This document shows positions 11,151 to 26,403 of a stretch of 64,000 nt of DNA, in pieces. The notes under the pieces are model-generated. The model made no database searches. It worked only from the letters and a program-made list of their open reading frames with translations, and was not told the DNA's origin. Numbering within the stretch: the first letter of the stretch is position 1; each line of letters begins with the position of its first letter. The stretch comes from Artemisia argyi (Eukaryota; Streptophyta; Magnoliopsida; Asterales; Asteraceae): assembly GCA_030686995.1 (NCBI GenBank), contig CM060692.1, positions 123,623,296 to 123,687,295 of the forward strand, given 5' to 3'. Position numbers and translations under genes: made by a program.

Positions 11151-11885
11151 GATGCGATAAGATGTTTGGCCTATAAAGTGTGTTTATTTTTTTCATGTCA
11201 TTAAGAGCCAGTAAGAGGTAGTCACTGTTAAGAGCCTTTTTTTTTTTTTTTTTGGATGACCGTTAAGAGGCATTAAGAGGCATAAATCTCTTATTAAACT
11301 AGATGAGGAGGGGATAACTTAACAATTTTATTTTATTTTATTTTTATTTTTTTTATTTTTTTATTTTTTGGTATGATCTTTTTATTTGGGTGTCTTATTT
11401 ATTTTATTTTATTTTATTTGTCTTGTTTCAATTTTGTATTTTGTATTAAAAGTCTGATTAAATATAATTATTACATATTAGTAAAGATTGTAGAACATGA
11501 TAATAATTATGTAACAATTTGTATTTAATTGCGAACTCATATATCTCAACTCTAACCCAACTCATTTAGCTAATCGTTATAAAAAGTTCAATATAAACCC
11601 CAACACTTTAGACATTTTTACAAAAACAAACATGATAATAATTATGTAACAATTTGTATTTAATTGCGAACTCATATATCTCAACTCTAACCCAACTCAT
11701 TTAGCTAATCGTTATGAAAAGTTCAATATAAACCCCAACACTTTAGACATTTTTACAAAAACAAACATTTTTATTTGAGTCATATTTAGATTTCTCAATC
11801 ACTCATTCAGATTAAAATGGAATCACATTCAGACTTTTTAATTATATATTCAAATTCAAATATGCGAATCAGATTCAAACTTAGG
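11151..11885. other. Intergenic, AT-rich, with MITE relics
   Basis: No gene is visible. Around 11190-11310 are several copies of TTAAGAGGCATTAAGAGG-like words that resemble the ends of the MITE at 11887-12228, and poly-T runs. A 135-bp tandem duplication is listed separately. Confidence 0.5.
11496..11767. repeat. 135-bp tandem duplication
   Basis: The block starting CATGATAATAATTATG at 11496 is repeated from 11631 with a single visible difference (GTTATAAAAAG versus GTTATGAAAAG). The repeat ends at ACAAACAT, which is also the junction word. Confidence 0.9.
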
Positions 11886-11886
11886 T

Positions 11887-12228
11887 GGTGTTTGTTTGTT
11901 AAGAGGGTCTGAATCTGAATCTGAATCGCACATCTGAATCTAAATTTGATGCGTAAATGTCTGACTTTGACCGCATCTGAACGAGAAAAAAAAACTCATG
12001 TTTGAACCGCACATTTGCTTGCTCGTACTAATTTTTTTTTTTGGTTTTTATTTGTGTCAGCAAGAGGCAACAAGACGCATTCAGACACCCTCTCAAGTCT
12101 AAACCATTAAGATCTTACTGTATCTGAACGGAAAAAAAATCAAACGATCTGAACGTCAAAATGTCTGACCGATTCAGACACAGTGCCCATTCAGAGGCTG
12201 TTAAGAGTGAAAAAAAAAAAAACAAACC
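11887..12228. mobile_element. MITE-like element upstream of SQE
   Basis: Left end GGTGTTTGTTTGTTAAGAGGGTCTGAAT and right-end complement GGTTTGTTTTTT...CACTCTTAACAGCCTCTGAATG form imperfect terminal inverted repeats. The interior is dense in CTGAATC/CTGAACG words on both strands. No coding capacity. Its right end is about 75 bp from the presumed SQE TATA sequence. Confidence 0.5.
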
Positions 12229-12300
12229 AAAATAAACAAAAAATACGTAACTTTCCTCGTTTTGAATATTTTTATTTTAAAATAACTCTCCTCTTATTTT

Positions 12301-12310
12301 AATATAAAAA
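12301..12310 (+). promoter_or_regulatory. Possible TATA box of SQE
   Basis: AATATAAAAA lies about 110 bp upstream of the chosen ATG (12416). The region is AT-rich, so other positions are possible. Confidence 0.35.
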
Positions 12311-12415
12311 CATTTTGAACATTATATGGTTATATTCACGTGCGTAGTCTCTTCCCACATTTCCACCACCAACAAGATCCAGTCTTGTTCTGTCTTCCAA
12401 CATTCGCCGGAAAAC

Positions 12416-17710
<5,295 letters not shown>

Positions 17711-17876
17711 GCCCCTACTTTTAGGAGTAGAAGAGAAGTGTAAAATCTTGAGGAAAATTGAGCACAATGGTTTTAGTTGTGGCGGAAGAGGATGGTGGTG
17801 GTAAAGAACATCAGGATGAAGCTTTGAATTGTATTATAACGGTTGGACTCTACCGCTTTCAGTTTTGTGTTTATTG

Positions 17877-17882
17877 AATAAA
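17877..17882 (+). terminator. SQE polyadenylation signal
   Basis: AATAAA lies 167 bp after the SQE stop codon, a normal 3' UTR distance, followed by a TG-rich stretch. Confidence 0.5.
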
Positions 17883-18865
17883 CAATGTAATATGTGTATT
17901 TTAGTTGACTTCATATGGCAGATTATCTTCATTCCAGTACAAATAGAAAGATGTTGATAGGTTTATTTGGTAGAGGTTAAAATAAGAAACGATGCACATA
18001 TAATAATTCACATGTCATTAGAAACATGTGATATTCATGCAAACATGCCTAAAAAGCATGATCTTGACCGTTTATTCTTTTTCATCTAAGGGCTTGGATT
18101 AGTTCTCTGAGTTTTGGTTCTCGTTTGAACATTCACGTATATGAGTGTACACGCAAGCAATTAAGACAAGTCAAATGTCAAAAAACGAGTGTGCAGTATC
18201 TTGGATTTAAAAGGTTTACCAGGTGCATCTTGAGTTTAAGAAGAAAGTTGATAGAATTCGGAGACGGTGTGGTTGAAGATTTTCACCTCAATTTTGAGCC
18301 TGCTCCTTGGAGACGGCGCTGTTTAAGACAATGGGGCCTAATGACTAATATATCTCGTAAGGGTGGCGAGCTGGTTGGTAGCTCGAGATCAGGAGGTTAA
18401 ATTTCAGAGATTTAGGAATCATTTTTTCTATTTGCTTTTGCAGCACGGTCTTATGGCATGTCCTGGATGACTGTTACTGTCCCATCCGACTAACATTGTC
18501 AATTATTTGTTTAAAAAGTTTGGCAGAGTAACGTACTTCTCACAAGAATACGTTACCTCTTTAAGTTTTTCTTTTACATGTCTAAGGTATCTATGTATAA
18601 CATATTTTCAGACAATCTATTTCGTTAAATTAACATCCAGATATATAAGAATCATGTTTCTTATTCTGGCTGTAAATCCGAGGAAGAACCACAACCACCA
18701 GAAGCCCACACTATTGTATACAAGCTATAAGAAAACTTGACGCAATAACTGCATTCAACATTAATCGTAATTCTGATTAAAAAAAAAATGTATTTAAAGA
18801 ATATACAATGAAACAGAATGGCAGTGCTATTACTGTAATAAAGTTTTGCCCAATGTAAGATTAAT
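17883..18865. other. Region between the convergent SQE and J-domain genes
   Basis: No recognised gene. One open frame (18125-18400, +, 91 codons, basic, with WRRRCLRQWG) resembles nothing I can name and has no start context or partner exon; I regard it as chance or an old relic. Confidence 0.4.
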
Positions 18866-18871
18866 TTTATT
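18866..18871 (-). terminator. J-domain gene polyadenylation signal
   Basis: The minus strand reads AATAAA about 150 bp beyond the stop codon at 19018-19020. Confidence 0.45.
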
Positions 18872-19017
18872 TGGTCCAAGAAGAAAACACCTACTATTTG
18901 ACTAGTCTGTATACAATTTTTCAGCAGCTATATAACAAATGTATCAAACAAAAACTCTGCAACAACCCACAAATATAGGGGTGTCTATATTACACTAACG
19001 CATAGTTTGCAGTTTGC

Positions 19018-22000
19018 CTATTTCATGTTCTTTCTTTCAGTCTTTATGGCCTCGTAAGATGTCATAACTTCCTTGAACCTTGCTTCAGCAACGTCTGCAC
19101 CAAAACAGAATTGTCAAATCATAATACCAATTGGTTCCAATCGTCCCTTAACTCGTATTGCATTGTTCCTTTTCCTTTTTAGTTATTGTACGTCAACCCT
19201 TTATCCAATTAGACGTGAAACATACATGAATTGATCCATTACATCATAGGGAAAATCGTACAAAAAGGTACTGTATTTTAGGTCAATTTATATTTTAGGT
19301 ATTCAACTTCTTTTTTTCTTAGGGTACCGAAGTTGATTTTTTGTGCAATGTAAGGTTTTTTCGACTTTTTGGAGGATGTGATTAGTCATTTTTTTTTTCA
19401 GTTGAAATAATTAATTAATGTGATGTATCGTTATAGTTGAGCACTTAAGTCATTTCAGCCAAATTTATGACCGCTGACCGCTTTCGAAAAGTTAAAAAAC
19501 CTTACATTGCCCAAAAAATAACTTTGATACCTTATAACCTTAAATTGAGAAAATAAGTTGAGTGCCTAAAATTCAAATTGGCTGACAATGTGAATACCTT
19601 TTTGTGCGATTTGCCCTTACAAAATAAACAAGTGTATACTTTTAAGTCATAATTTGACTATCCAAAGTAAAATGACCATATGCAATGTGCATATGCATGA
19701 ACAACTCACACATAGGGGCGTGGACAGATAAAAGATCTGCACGTTATGGCAAAACTTGACACCGAGACCGGTTGTTATGTTTAAAAAACAATTGAGTTTT
19801 AAAATGGTTCAAGATGACAAATCCAAATGAGTTTGAGGGGTGTTAAGGATTCTAATTTTTAAGGTAAACATATTATCATGAAACTAAATGGAGCTAAATT
19901 GATTTTTATCATTATCATTATCATTATCATTATCATTATTTTAAATGAAAACTTGAGACTAAAAATGTTTCATCATTTTTATCCTACTAGCGAAGGTACA
20001 CATTTTCTTTATTATATAAAACCATAAAATATTTGATTAGCGTGGAAAAAGTTTCGACCTTTATTGTCTTGATTTTGATCAGGGTGAAATTGCTTTGCCT
20101 TGCTCCTGAATGCAGTCTGTATCAAGAAACAGATTCCATTAGTATATATATTTTATTTTGGAAGAGCAAAAAATAAGAGTATGAAAAAGAAGCCTAATAG
20201 TTGTTGGATACCTTAATCTCATCATCTGAGTATGGCTGTGTTCTTGACCTATTCAAAAGAAGAAAAATAAAGATTTTCAGCCGACATAACAAGTTCTGTA
20301 TAAGTATTAACAGTCAAAACTAATACTAACAAATCTAGTAGCTTTTAATTGTCAGCTAATAACATTGACACTGCTGTTTACTGAAATATTTATCAAGAAT
20401 CTACATCGTTGTAAGTTGAATAGGAAGGTTACAAACCAAGCAAGTAACGTGAAGGAAACACACACACACACACACACACCCCGCAAGCTACCCATAGATG
20501 CTTATTGTTTGCATGACATTAATAAAAAAGCTGGTAAAAAAAATTGGGATTCATACCGTGATATTATCATTGATAAAAAAATTGAGATGTGGAAAAAACA
20601 GGTGGGTCAAGCAAGTAAGGTAACACAATAAAATGCCTAAGTGTCGACGTCTGGACAGACCCAAACTCTTTTTGTCCAATACCTTTTTTATTATAGAGAC
20701 ACGTTGTGCTTTTAATATAAAATTAACAATGTTTAACGCATTAAAATTACACACTGAGTGATTTTTAAGCTGATACATTATCTGCTCGTTAACAAGTAGT
20801 CTGGTCAGAACTGTCACCTCTAATATTAAATGATAGGCTCCATTAAACAAATAAATTCAAATCATGAATAATCAACTTTTTCCTATCTCTCATGAAAGAA
20901 ATCACAAACAAAACCAAGTCAAACAAATAATGTATTAAAATGTCAGAAAGAAGTTGACCTGCTGAGACCCAAGATCGCATAGTGATGGGACAATGCATAA
21001 TTTACAGGGGACCGAGGAGGTTCCTTAAAATTACTCCTGTTTCCATGAGCTTTATCTGTTTTCCAATACCAATCATTCCTTTGAAAATGTTGATGATATC
21101 CACTACTTGCATTGTTATTTTCCTTCCAACTCTCATAGCCTCTATTGTATTTATTTTTTTCCCTATTGAATACGCTTTGCATGCGCCTTATTCGTTCCTA
21201 CAAAGGATATGCACACACTTAGTAATACGAGGCACGATATTAGTAGTAAAGCCAAGAAATCATGAATCATCAAAAGACATAACTCAGATCATTAAGCATA
21301 ATTTACCTATATACATTCCCGACACTATTTTTCCAATGATACTGTATGGTTAACAGATTGTGTGAGTTCAAGATACTTGAATACACTGGCATGACATTAG
21401 TGGGTCAAGAGCTCTCAGCAATTACCAAGATAGCAAGATCTTTGGGAACAAGTATTGGAATGCTATAAATGCTATAAATGCTTGCATGGTCTGCTACTGG
21501 AGTAACTGTTTGCCCTAGTGAAAGAAAAAAATGGCATGGGAGGCTGTAAAAGATTCAAGTTTGACGATTATCTGATGAGGCAAAAGCAAGATATTCTGAG
21601 AAAGAGATGAAGGTCAATAGCCAAATTGTATTAAGAATGTGGGAATCAAGGATCCAGGAAGTGGTGAATCTGGCCCAGATAACCAAGCTCATGACAATCA
21701 CTTATGACATGAAACTGATATCAAGAAGACAGGATCAGGAATTCATTGACCAGCATTGGCGGAACTCTTTAGGGGCAGGAGAGGGTCCCGGACCCCCCAA
21801 AAGTTGCAGGAACTAATGTAAATATATAGGTTTTAGGGGTAATTTAGTTGAGAATACAAACAAATACTGCACAACATCATTTATTGAGTACCTCGTGCGC
21901 GTTCCAAACCAGAACCCTGGAAACCGGTGCTCATTTATACCTCGAATTTAAATGAAACATGCATTTGCATAAAACTTTCAAGATTTTCAGAAATTTTATG

Positions 22001-24028
22001 GAAGGGACAGAGTAATTAATCTCAAAGGATGGCTTTACACTGAAGAACACATAAGTCAATTTGATCATGCATAAGATGACTATGATTACAAGTATAGAAA
22101 TATACTGAAACCGCGAGCAAGTCTAGAGAATCATTTGAAATGCACTTCTCTCTTATCCTTTCTCTTCTCTCGAAAATAAACTCAGAAACGTAATGTTATG
22201 TTTGAGACAGATATGCAGAGAACCCATATGATAAGATGTAACAAAACGCCTATTTTTAGTAGTCATTGTAATACTTCAGGTTCTGGTGCGAAGTCATCAG
22301 TGACGCAATATAAGAAAGTTACTCTAAGGGGCTGTTTGGATTTGCCATTTTGAACTCTTTATCTGGTTGCTTAGCCGCAATAATATTTTTCAATGTTAGT
22401 GTCAAATAATCAGGTATTCAGGTTTTAGTAGTCACTTTATCAGCTGCAATAGAAATGAGTGTCAGTTAACCTATTTACAAGACGTCTTTCAGTATTTTAC
22501 CAAAAGTACCAAAATGTCCGTTTTAGTCATTTTATTTATTATTCCCCAAAATATTCAAAATCTACCAAAAAACTAAGACATTTGATTATCACACAATCTC
22601 AAATAACAGAGGCACATTAATGCAAAGTTCCAAACAGTATCCCCTACAGCTGTTTTATTACTTATTCAGTTCTGACTAACTTATATCACATGGGCAAACA
22701 CATCCAAACACCTAGAAACATCAAAGAAAAGAGAGGTTTTATAAACGCACCACTCTCTCCATTTCGTCTTCAAACTCTTCCTGCATACGGCGGTTATATC
22801 TTTTCCAAGCTTCCTCTTGAAAGCTTGTTCGATAAGATCGACCACTCCCACCTTTCCATGACTTTGACCTGGTAATCTTGTGCAATATAACAATTGTAAT
22901 CAGTTAATTGACCCAAATAAAGATACATTATCTTAAGATTATCATGTAAACTTTTTCCAGACATGCTACCTGTGAAGAAAACCAATCAGCCATCTGGCGC
23001 ATATGTCCAACCTATCAAATTGTTTAAGACCATCATAAATATCCAACTCTATACAAATATGTGCTGTTATTCGGTTTTATATACACTGAACTTAATTGAA
23101 GGACTATGCAATCTTAAGATGTTCTAATCAAGATACTAAAATTTTGACATGAATTTAACTTCAGGGCATGATTCAGATTAAGTGTATTTATTAAAAAAAA
23201 AAAACAAAAAAAACAAAAAAAAAAAAAAAAAAAAAAAAAAAAACAAACAAAACAAAACAAAACAAAAAAAAAAAAAAAACAAAAAAAAGAAAAAGAAAAA
23301 AGAAGAAGTTATGTTTAAATAAGAACTACACAGTTTCTTCAAAATCACACTAATGTTTGATAAATAACAAAATTGCAGTTTTACCCTTATTTAGTGACCA
23401 ATAAGGCGGTAATCGACTTTCAAATGATGGGTGGCAATTAGCTCGTTCATGTGCTCATCTGCTAATTATGAAGTGTTTCGATAAAACAAACTACTTCTGC
23501 TAATATAGTTATCAATGGGGTAAAAGGGTAAAAATAAGCAGATTGAGACCTGCTGACTGAAAGTGCTTATTTGAGACACAATCAGAACTACCTTTTTACC
23601 CTCATACCTTACCTAAGAACCCTGTAAACACACATTCCCCCCCCCCCCCCCCCCCCCCAACTCTCTCTCTACTGCACAAGAAACTAGTTTAAGATAAGCA
23701 AATCCAAACAGCATTTCCTAAACTGCTTATTAATTAAGCAATCTTAAACGCCCTCTATATTATAAGAGACAAATATCACACCAACATCCACAAAAGCTAA
23801 GCTAAGATACTCAAATTTCATACCCACAAAATATAATGACAAAAAAAGATTACAACTTACAGCAAGAGTAGTAGCAGTAGCACCAATTAATCCAAAAATA
23901 AGAATGCCCCAAATCCCCATTTCCTTTTCTTCTCTTTTATTCCTGTGATGATAATAATATGATGGTATCTTTCTTGATTTATCATCATTATCATCTTCAT
24001 GGGCTTTCTTATTTATGTCTTCTGACAT
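19018..24028 (-). CDS. Membrane-anchored DnaJ (J-domain) protein, complete, 7 exons
   Basis: Joined minus-strand exons 24028-23861, 23011-22970, 22861-22751, 21197-20959, 20248-20212, 20116-20059 and 19094-19018 give an uninterrupted 243-residue protein; phases agree at each junction. Residues 1-37 are charged, about 38-58 form one transmembrane helix (MGIWGILIFGLIGATATTLA), 70-177 are rich in charged and aromatic residues (EEAWKRYNRRMQEEFEDEMERV, HQHFQRNDWYWKTD), and 178-243 form a C-terminal J domain with HYAILGL and the Hsp70-activating HPD at 210-212. It should recruit an Hsp70 at a membrane; which membrane is not evident. The exon 3 acceptor is chosen at CAAAG/TCATGG; the nearby CCAG would shift the frame. 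Start could alternatively be the internal Met at residue 37. Intron 3 (1.55 kb) contains a MITE. Confidence 0.88.
19249..19616. mobile_element. Inverted-repeat MITE, Mutator-like, in J-domain gene intron
   Basis: Ends GGGAAAATCGTACAAAAAGGTA and, in complement, GGGCAAATCGCACAAAAAGGTA. Similarity between the arms continues inward for over 100 bp (both contain GCAATGTAAGGTTTTTT). Flanks TTACATCATA and TTACAAAATA agree at 8 of 10 bases, compatible with a decayed 9-11 bp Mutator-type duplication. No ORF. It lies in the last intron of the J-domain gene. Confidence 0.75.
20460..20480. repeat. (CA)n microsatellite
   Basis: A short CACACA run in J-domain intron 4. Confidence 0.9.
21198..22327. other. 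J-domain intron 3, proximal part
   Basis: No confident feature. Around 21750-21830 is a GC-richer stretch (GGCGGAACTCTTTAGGGGCAG) that looks like the edge of an old dispersed repeat, but I cannot assign it. Confidence 0.4.
22328..22644. mobile_element. Small TIR element (MITE) in J-domain intron 3
   Basis: Left end GGGGCTGTTTGGATTT; right end in complement GGGGATACTGTTTGGAAC. The ends match apart from a 2-base gap. Flanks TAA and TAC are a weak 3-bp duplication, fitting a Tourist/Harbinger-like MITE of about 317 bp without coding capacity. Confidence 0.5.
23190..23310. repeat. A-rich low-complexity tract
   Basis: Long A runs broken by single C or G, in intron 1 of the J-domain gene. A separate poly-C run of about 20 bases follows at 23638-23658. 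Confidence 0.9.
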
Positions 24029-24483
24029 AGGTAAAATCTTTTTTTTTTTTTTCTTTTTTTCAGAAATCAATGAAATTTAAGAGGAACCCTTGTATCATGT
24101 TCTTCTTCTTTTTTTTTTTTTTAGTATGGGATGTGTTGGTAATGAATAGCTACTGTTGGATAAGATTGTTGTTCTGTGAAGGGGTTTGGTTAAAAGGGTG
24201 TTTGATCACAACTCAAAGTACCAAAAATATGAGAAGATCGAATTTGGTGGCAAAGAAGTACTACGTAGTATGTTGGAGAAAAGTATTTGATTAGATTAAA
24301 CAGCATAGGGTCCGTTTGGTTTGTAGAAAAGTATTTAGGCCCGTTTGGTAGGGGATATTTGGTGGGTTGCCAAAAGTTCTATCAAACTTTTATCATACAA
24401 TCAATCAAATAATTTTAGCCACTTATTTTTTTATCAAAATAAAAAAATAAACTTTCACAATTTTTTTAAAACTTAAATATTTC

Positions 24484-24732
24484 GCAAACCGTAAATCGTC
24501 AAGCTACAAAAAAAATACCATCGTGACGAGAATTAAATTATCTTTCTATAGACATGCATTGTTATATACTTTCGACGAATTTTTTTCGATAAACTTTTTT
24601 TTATGCCCAAAAAAATCATATATGATTCGATTTTAACAAATTATATATGATTCGTAAGAATCGAATCATATATGATTTTTTACGAATCATATATGATTTT
24701 TACGAATCGTATATGATTCTTTCTGGGCGGAA

Positions 24733-24780
<48 letters not shown>

Positions 24781-24880
24781 CGTCGAAAGTATATAACAAT
24801 GCATATCTATAGAAAGATCATTTAATTCTCGTCGCGATAGTATTTTTTTGTAGCTTGAAGATTTACCGTTTGCAAGATAT
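24484..24880. repeat. Foldback: long inverted repeat with an ATATATGATTCG-rich loop
   Basis: The arm 24484-24582 (from CAAACCGTAAATCGTCAAGC to ATATACTTTCGACGAA) reappears inverted at about 24778-24880 with few mismatches. Weaker similarity continues outward to about 24370 and 24950. The 195-bp loop holds repeated ATATATGATTCG words on both strands and a 40-base poly-A run. A TTTAGGCCCGTTTGGTAGG sequence at 24335 may be its left terminus; no clear right terminus was found. Confidence 0.8.
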
Positions 24881-25125
24881 GTTGTTTTGAAAAAAAAATG
24901 TGGAAAATATAAATGGATGGCTATGATTGGTTGATAAGTTCTATGGCATGTATGGGTTCTTCATGGATCTCAACTCTTGGTGGGTTTAGACTCAAAGACA
25001 CATTAAAAGCTTTGTTTGGTAAGGAAAAGAGGTTTTAAAATTGGGGTTCACACCCTCAAAATTTATCATCCTTAAATCTTAGGGTGTGTTTGGTAGAAAG
25101 AAATAAAGGAGGAGAAATGGAAATA

Positions 25126-25476
25126 TGTTAGGAATACAAATATTCCTGTAAAAGTCTCGGTCACCTAATTATTGTAATAGCATTAAGTTAGCTCGTAGTT
25201 AGTTTATATATTAGTTAGTTATTATTAGTTTAAGTAACACCGTGAAAGAAGGACGGGTCTTTACCCACTGTATGCCTGATCCACAGCCCGGGTGTGGGCG
25301 TTTGTAGCTTAGTATAAATACCCCTCTCCACATGTGGAGAGGGTTGGACCTTCATTCACTCTAATCTAATCTTTTCATTTTTCTCTCAAGGTTCCACTCT
25401 TTCTTCCTTACTCTCTCTTCTAACGCCACACATAACCACAAGGTTTTCATGTTTCCAACTTGATTAGTATCCTATA
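25126..25476 (+). repeat. 5' LTR of the copia element
   Basis: A 351-bp repeat homologous to 37241-37590. It contains AGTATAAATACCCC (TATA box, about 25309-25320) followed by a CCACATGTGG palindrome, so transcription would start near 25345. Confidence 0.92.
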
Positions 25477-25478
25477 AT

Positions 25479-25495
25479 TGGTATCAAGAGCCAAG
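25479..25495 (+). other. Primer-binding site, initiator tRNA-Met type
   Basis: TGGTATCAAGAGCCAAGG begins two bases after the LTR. It matches the usual TGGTATCAGAGC with one extra A. Confidence 0.8.
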
Positions 25496-25736
25496 GTTTC
25501 ATCTTAGGGCCTTGTAGAATCGAATTTGGTGTGGTTTTTGTGTAGTTTTTGTGAGTTAGAAGAGTTTTATTGAAAACATCTTGGTTTGATCTTTCTTGGG
25601 TTGTTTAATGTGTTAGAGATGTACTTTTATGATCCTTTGTGCTAGTACAACATTGGGGTTCAGTTGGTTATATCAAATCTTAAGCCTATTTGAAGTCTGG
25701 ATTTGGTTTAGGTCAAATTTCATTGTTGCGGTTAGC

Positions 25737-26105
25737 TCTACTGTTACATTGCTTATCTGCGGTTAGCTCCTGATCTCTGTGGTTAGTTTGTCTGCGATTA
25801 CTATTTTGGGAATACAAACAAATCGCAAGGAAAGTGACAATTTTGGACTATTTTCAACTGCGATTAGCTCCTGCGGTTAAGTGGTCTGCGGTTAGTTCTT
25901 TGTGGTTAGCTTCTCTTGCGGTTGGATTATTCTGCGGTTTGATTACTCTGCGGTTTGCTTCGTGCTGTGGTTAGTGGCTTGCGGTTAACTCTCGTTGCGG
26001 TTACCTATCCTGCGGTTTTATAATCCTGCGTTTTGGTCAACTTGCGTTTAACTTTTCATGCGACTTGTGCACTTTGTAGCGATTATCTCCTACGCTGCGG
26101 TTTGG
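25737..26105 (+). repeat. Clustered TGCGGTTAGCT-like motifs in the copia leader
   Basis: I count eleven exact TGCGGTT and about eight variants (TGTGGTTAG, TGCGATTA, TGCGTTTAAC) in 370 bp, at irregular spacing and all on the plus strand. The stretch is non-coding leader between primer-binding site and gag. Role unknown; an RNA packaging or structural function is a guess. Confidence 0.8.
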
Positions 26106-26403
26106 TGGTTTCAGTTGCGACTTTCTCTTATTGTTTAGCAATTTACTAAGTGATGAGATTCATGTGATAGTATAATCATTTTGCAATTCGTGAATTGTTG
26201 TAACTTTAGTCGTTTCAATTAATCTAATTGTGATCTGACGTTGTGAGTTAATCCTTACGACTTGACTAATCTCAATTGGATATATTGCAAATTGACTTGT
26301 CACAACTTAAGACTTGATGCAAACTGTGACTCATCTGGTATCTCTCTCTTAGCTTAATCTGCTGAAAATATCTTCCGGTTTCTTTTGTCCATTTGAAGAC
26401 TTT

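Noticed and set aside
23638..23658. Poly-C run as a structured (i-motif) element
   Set aside because: Isolated homopolymer in an intron; length may be a sequencing artefact.
25479..25495. tRNA gene
   Set aside because: Only the short primer-binding complement of initiator tRNA-Met; no cloverleaf.
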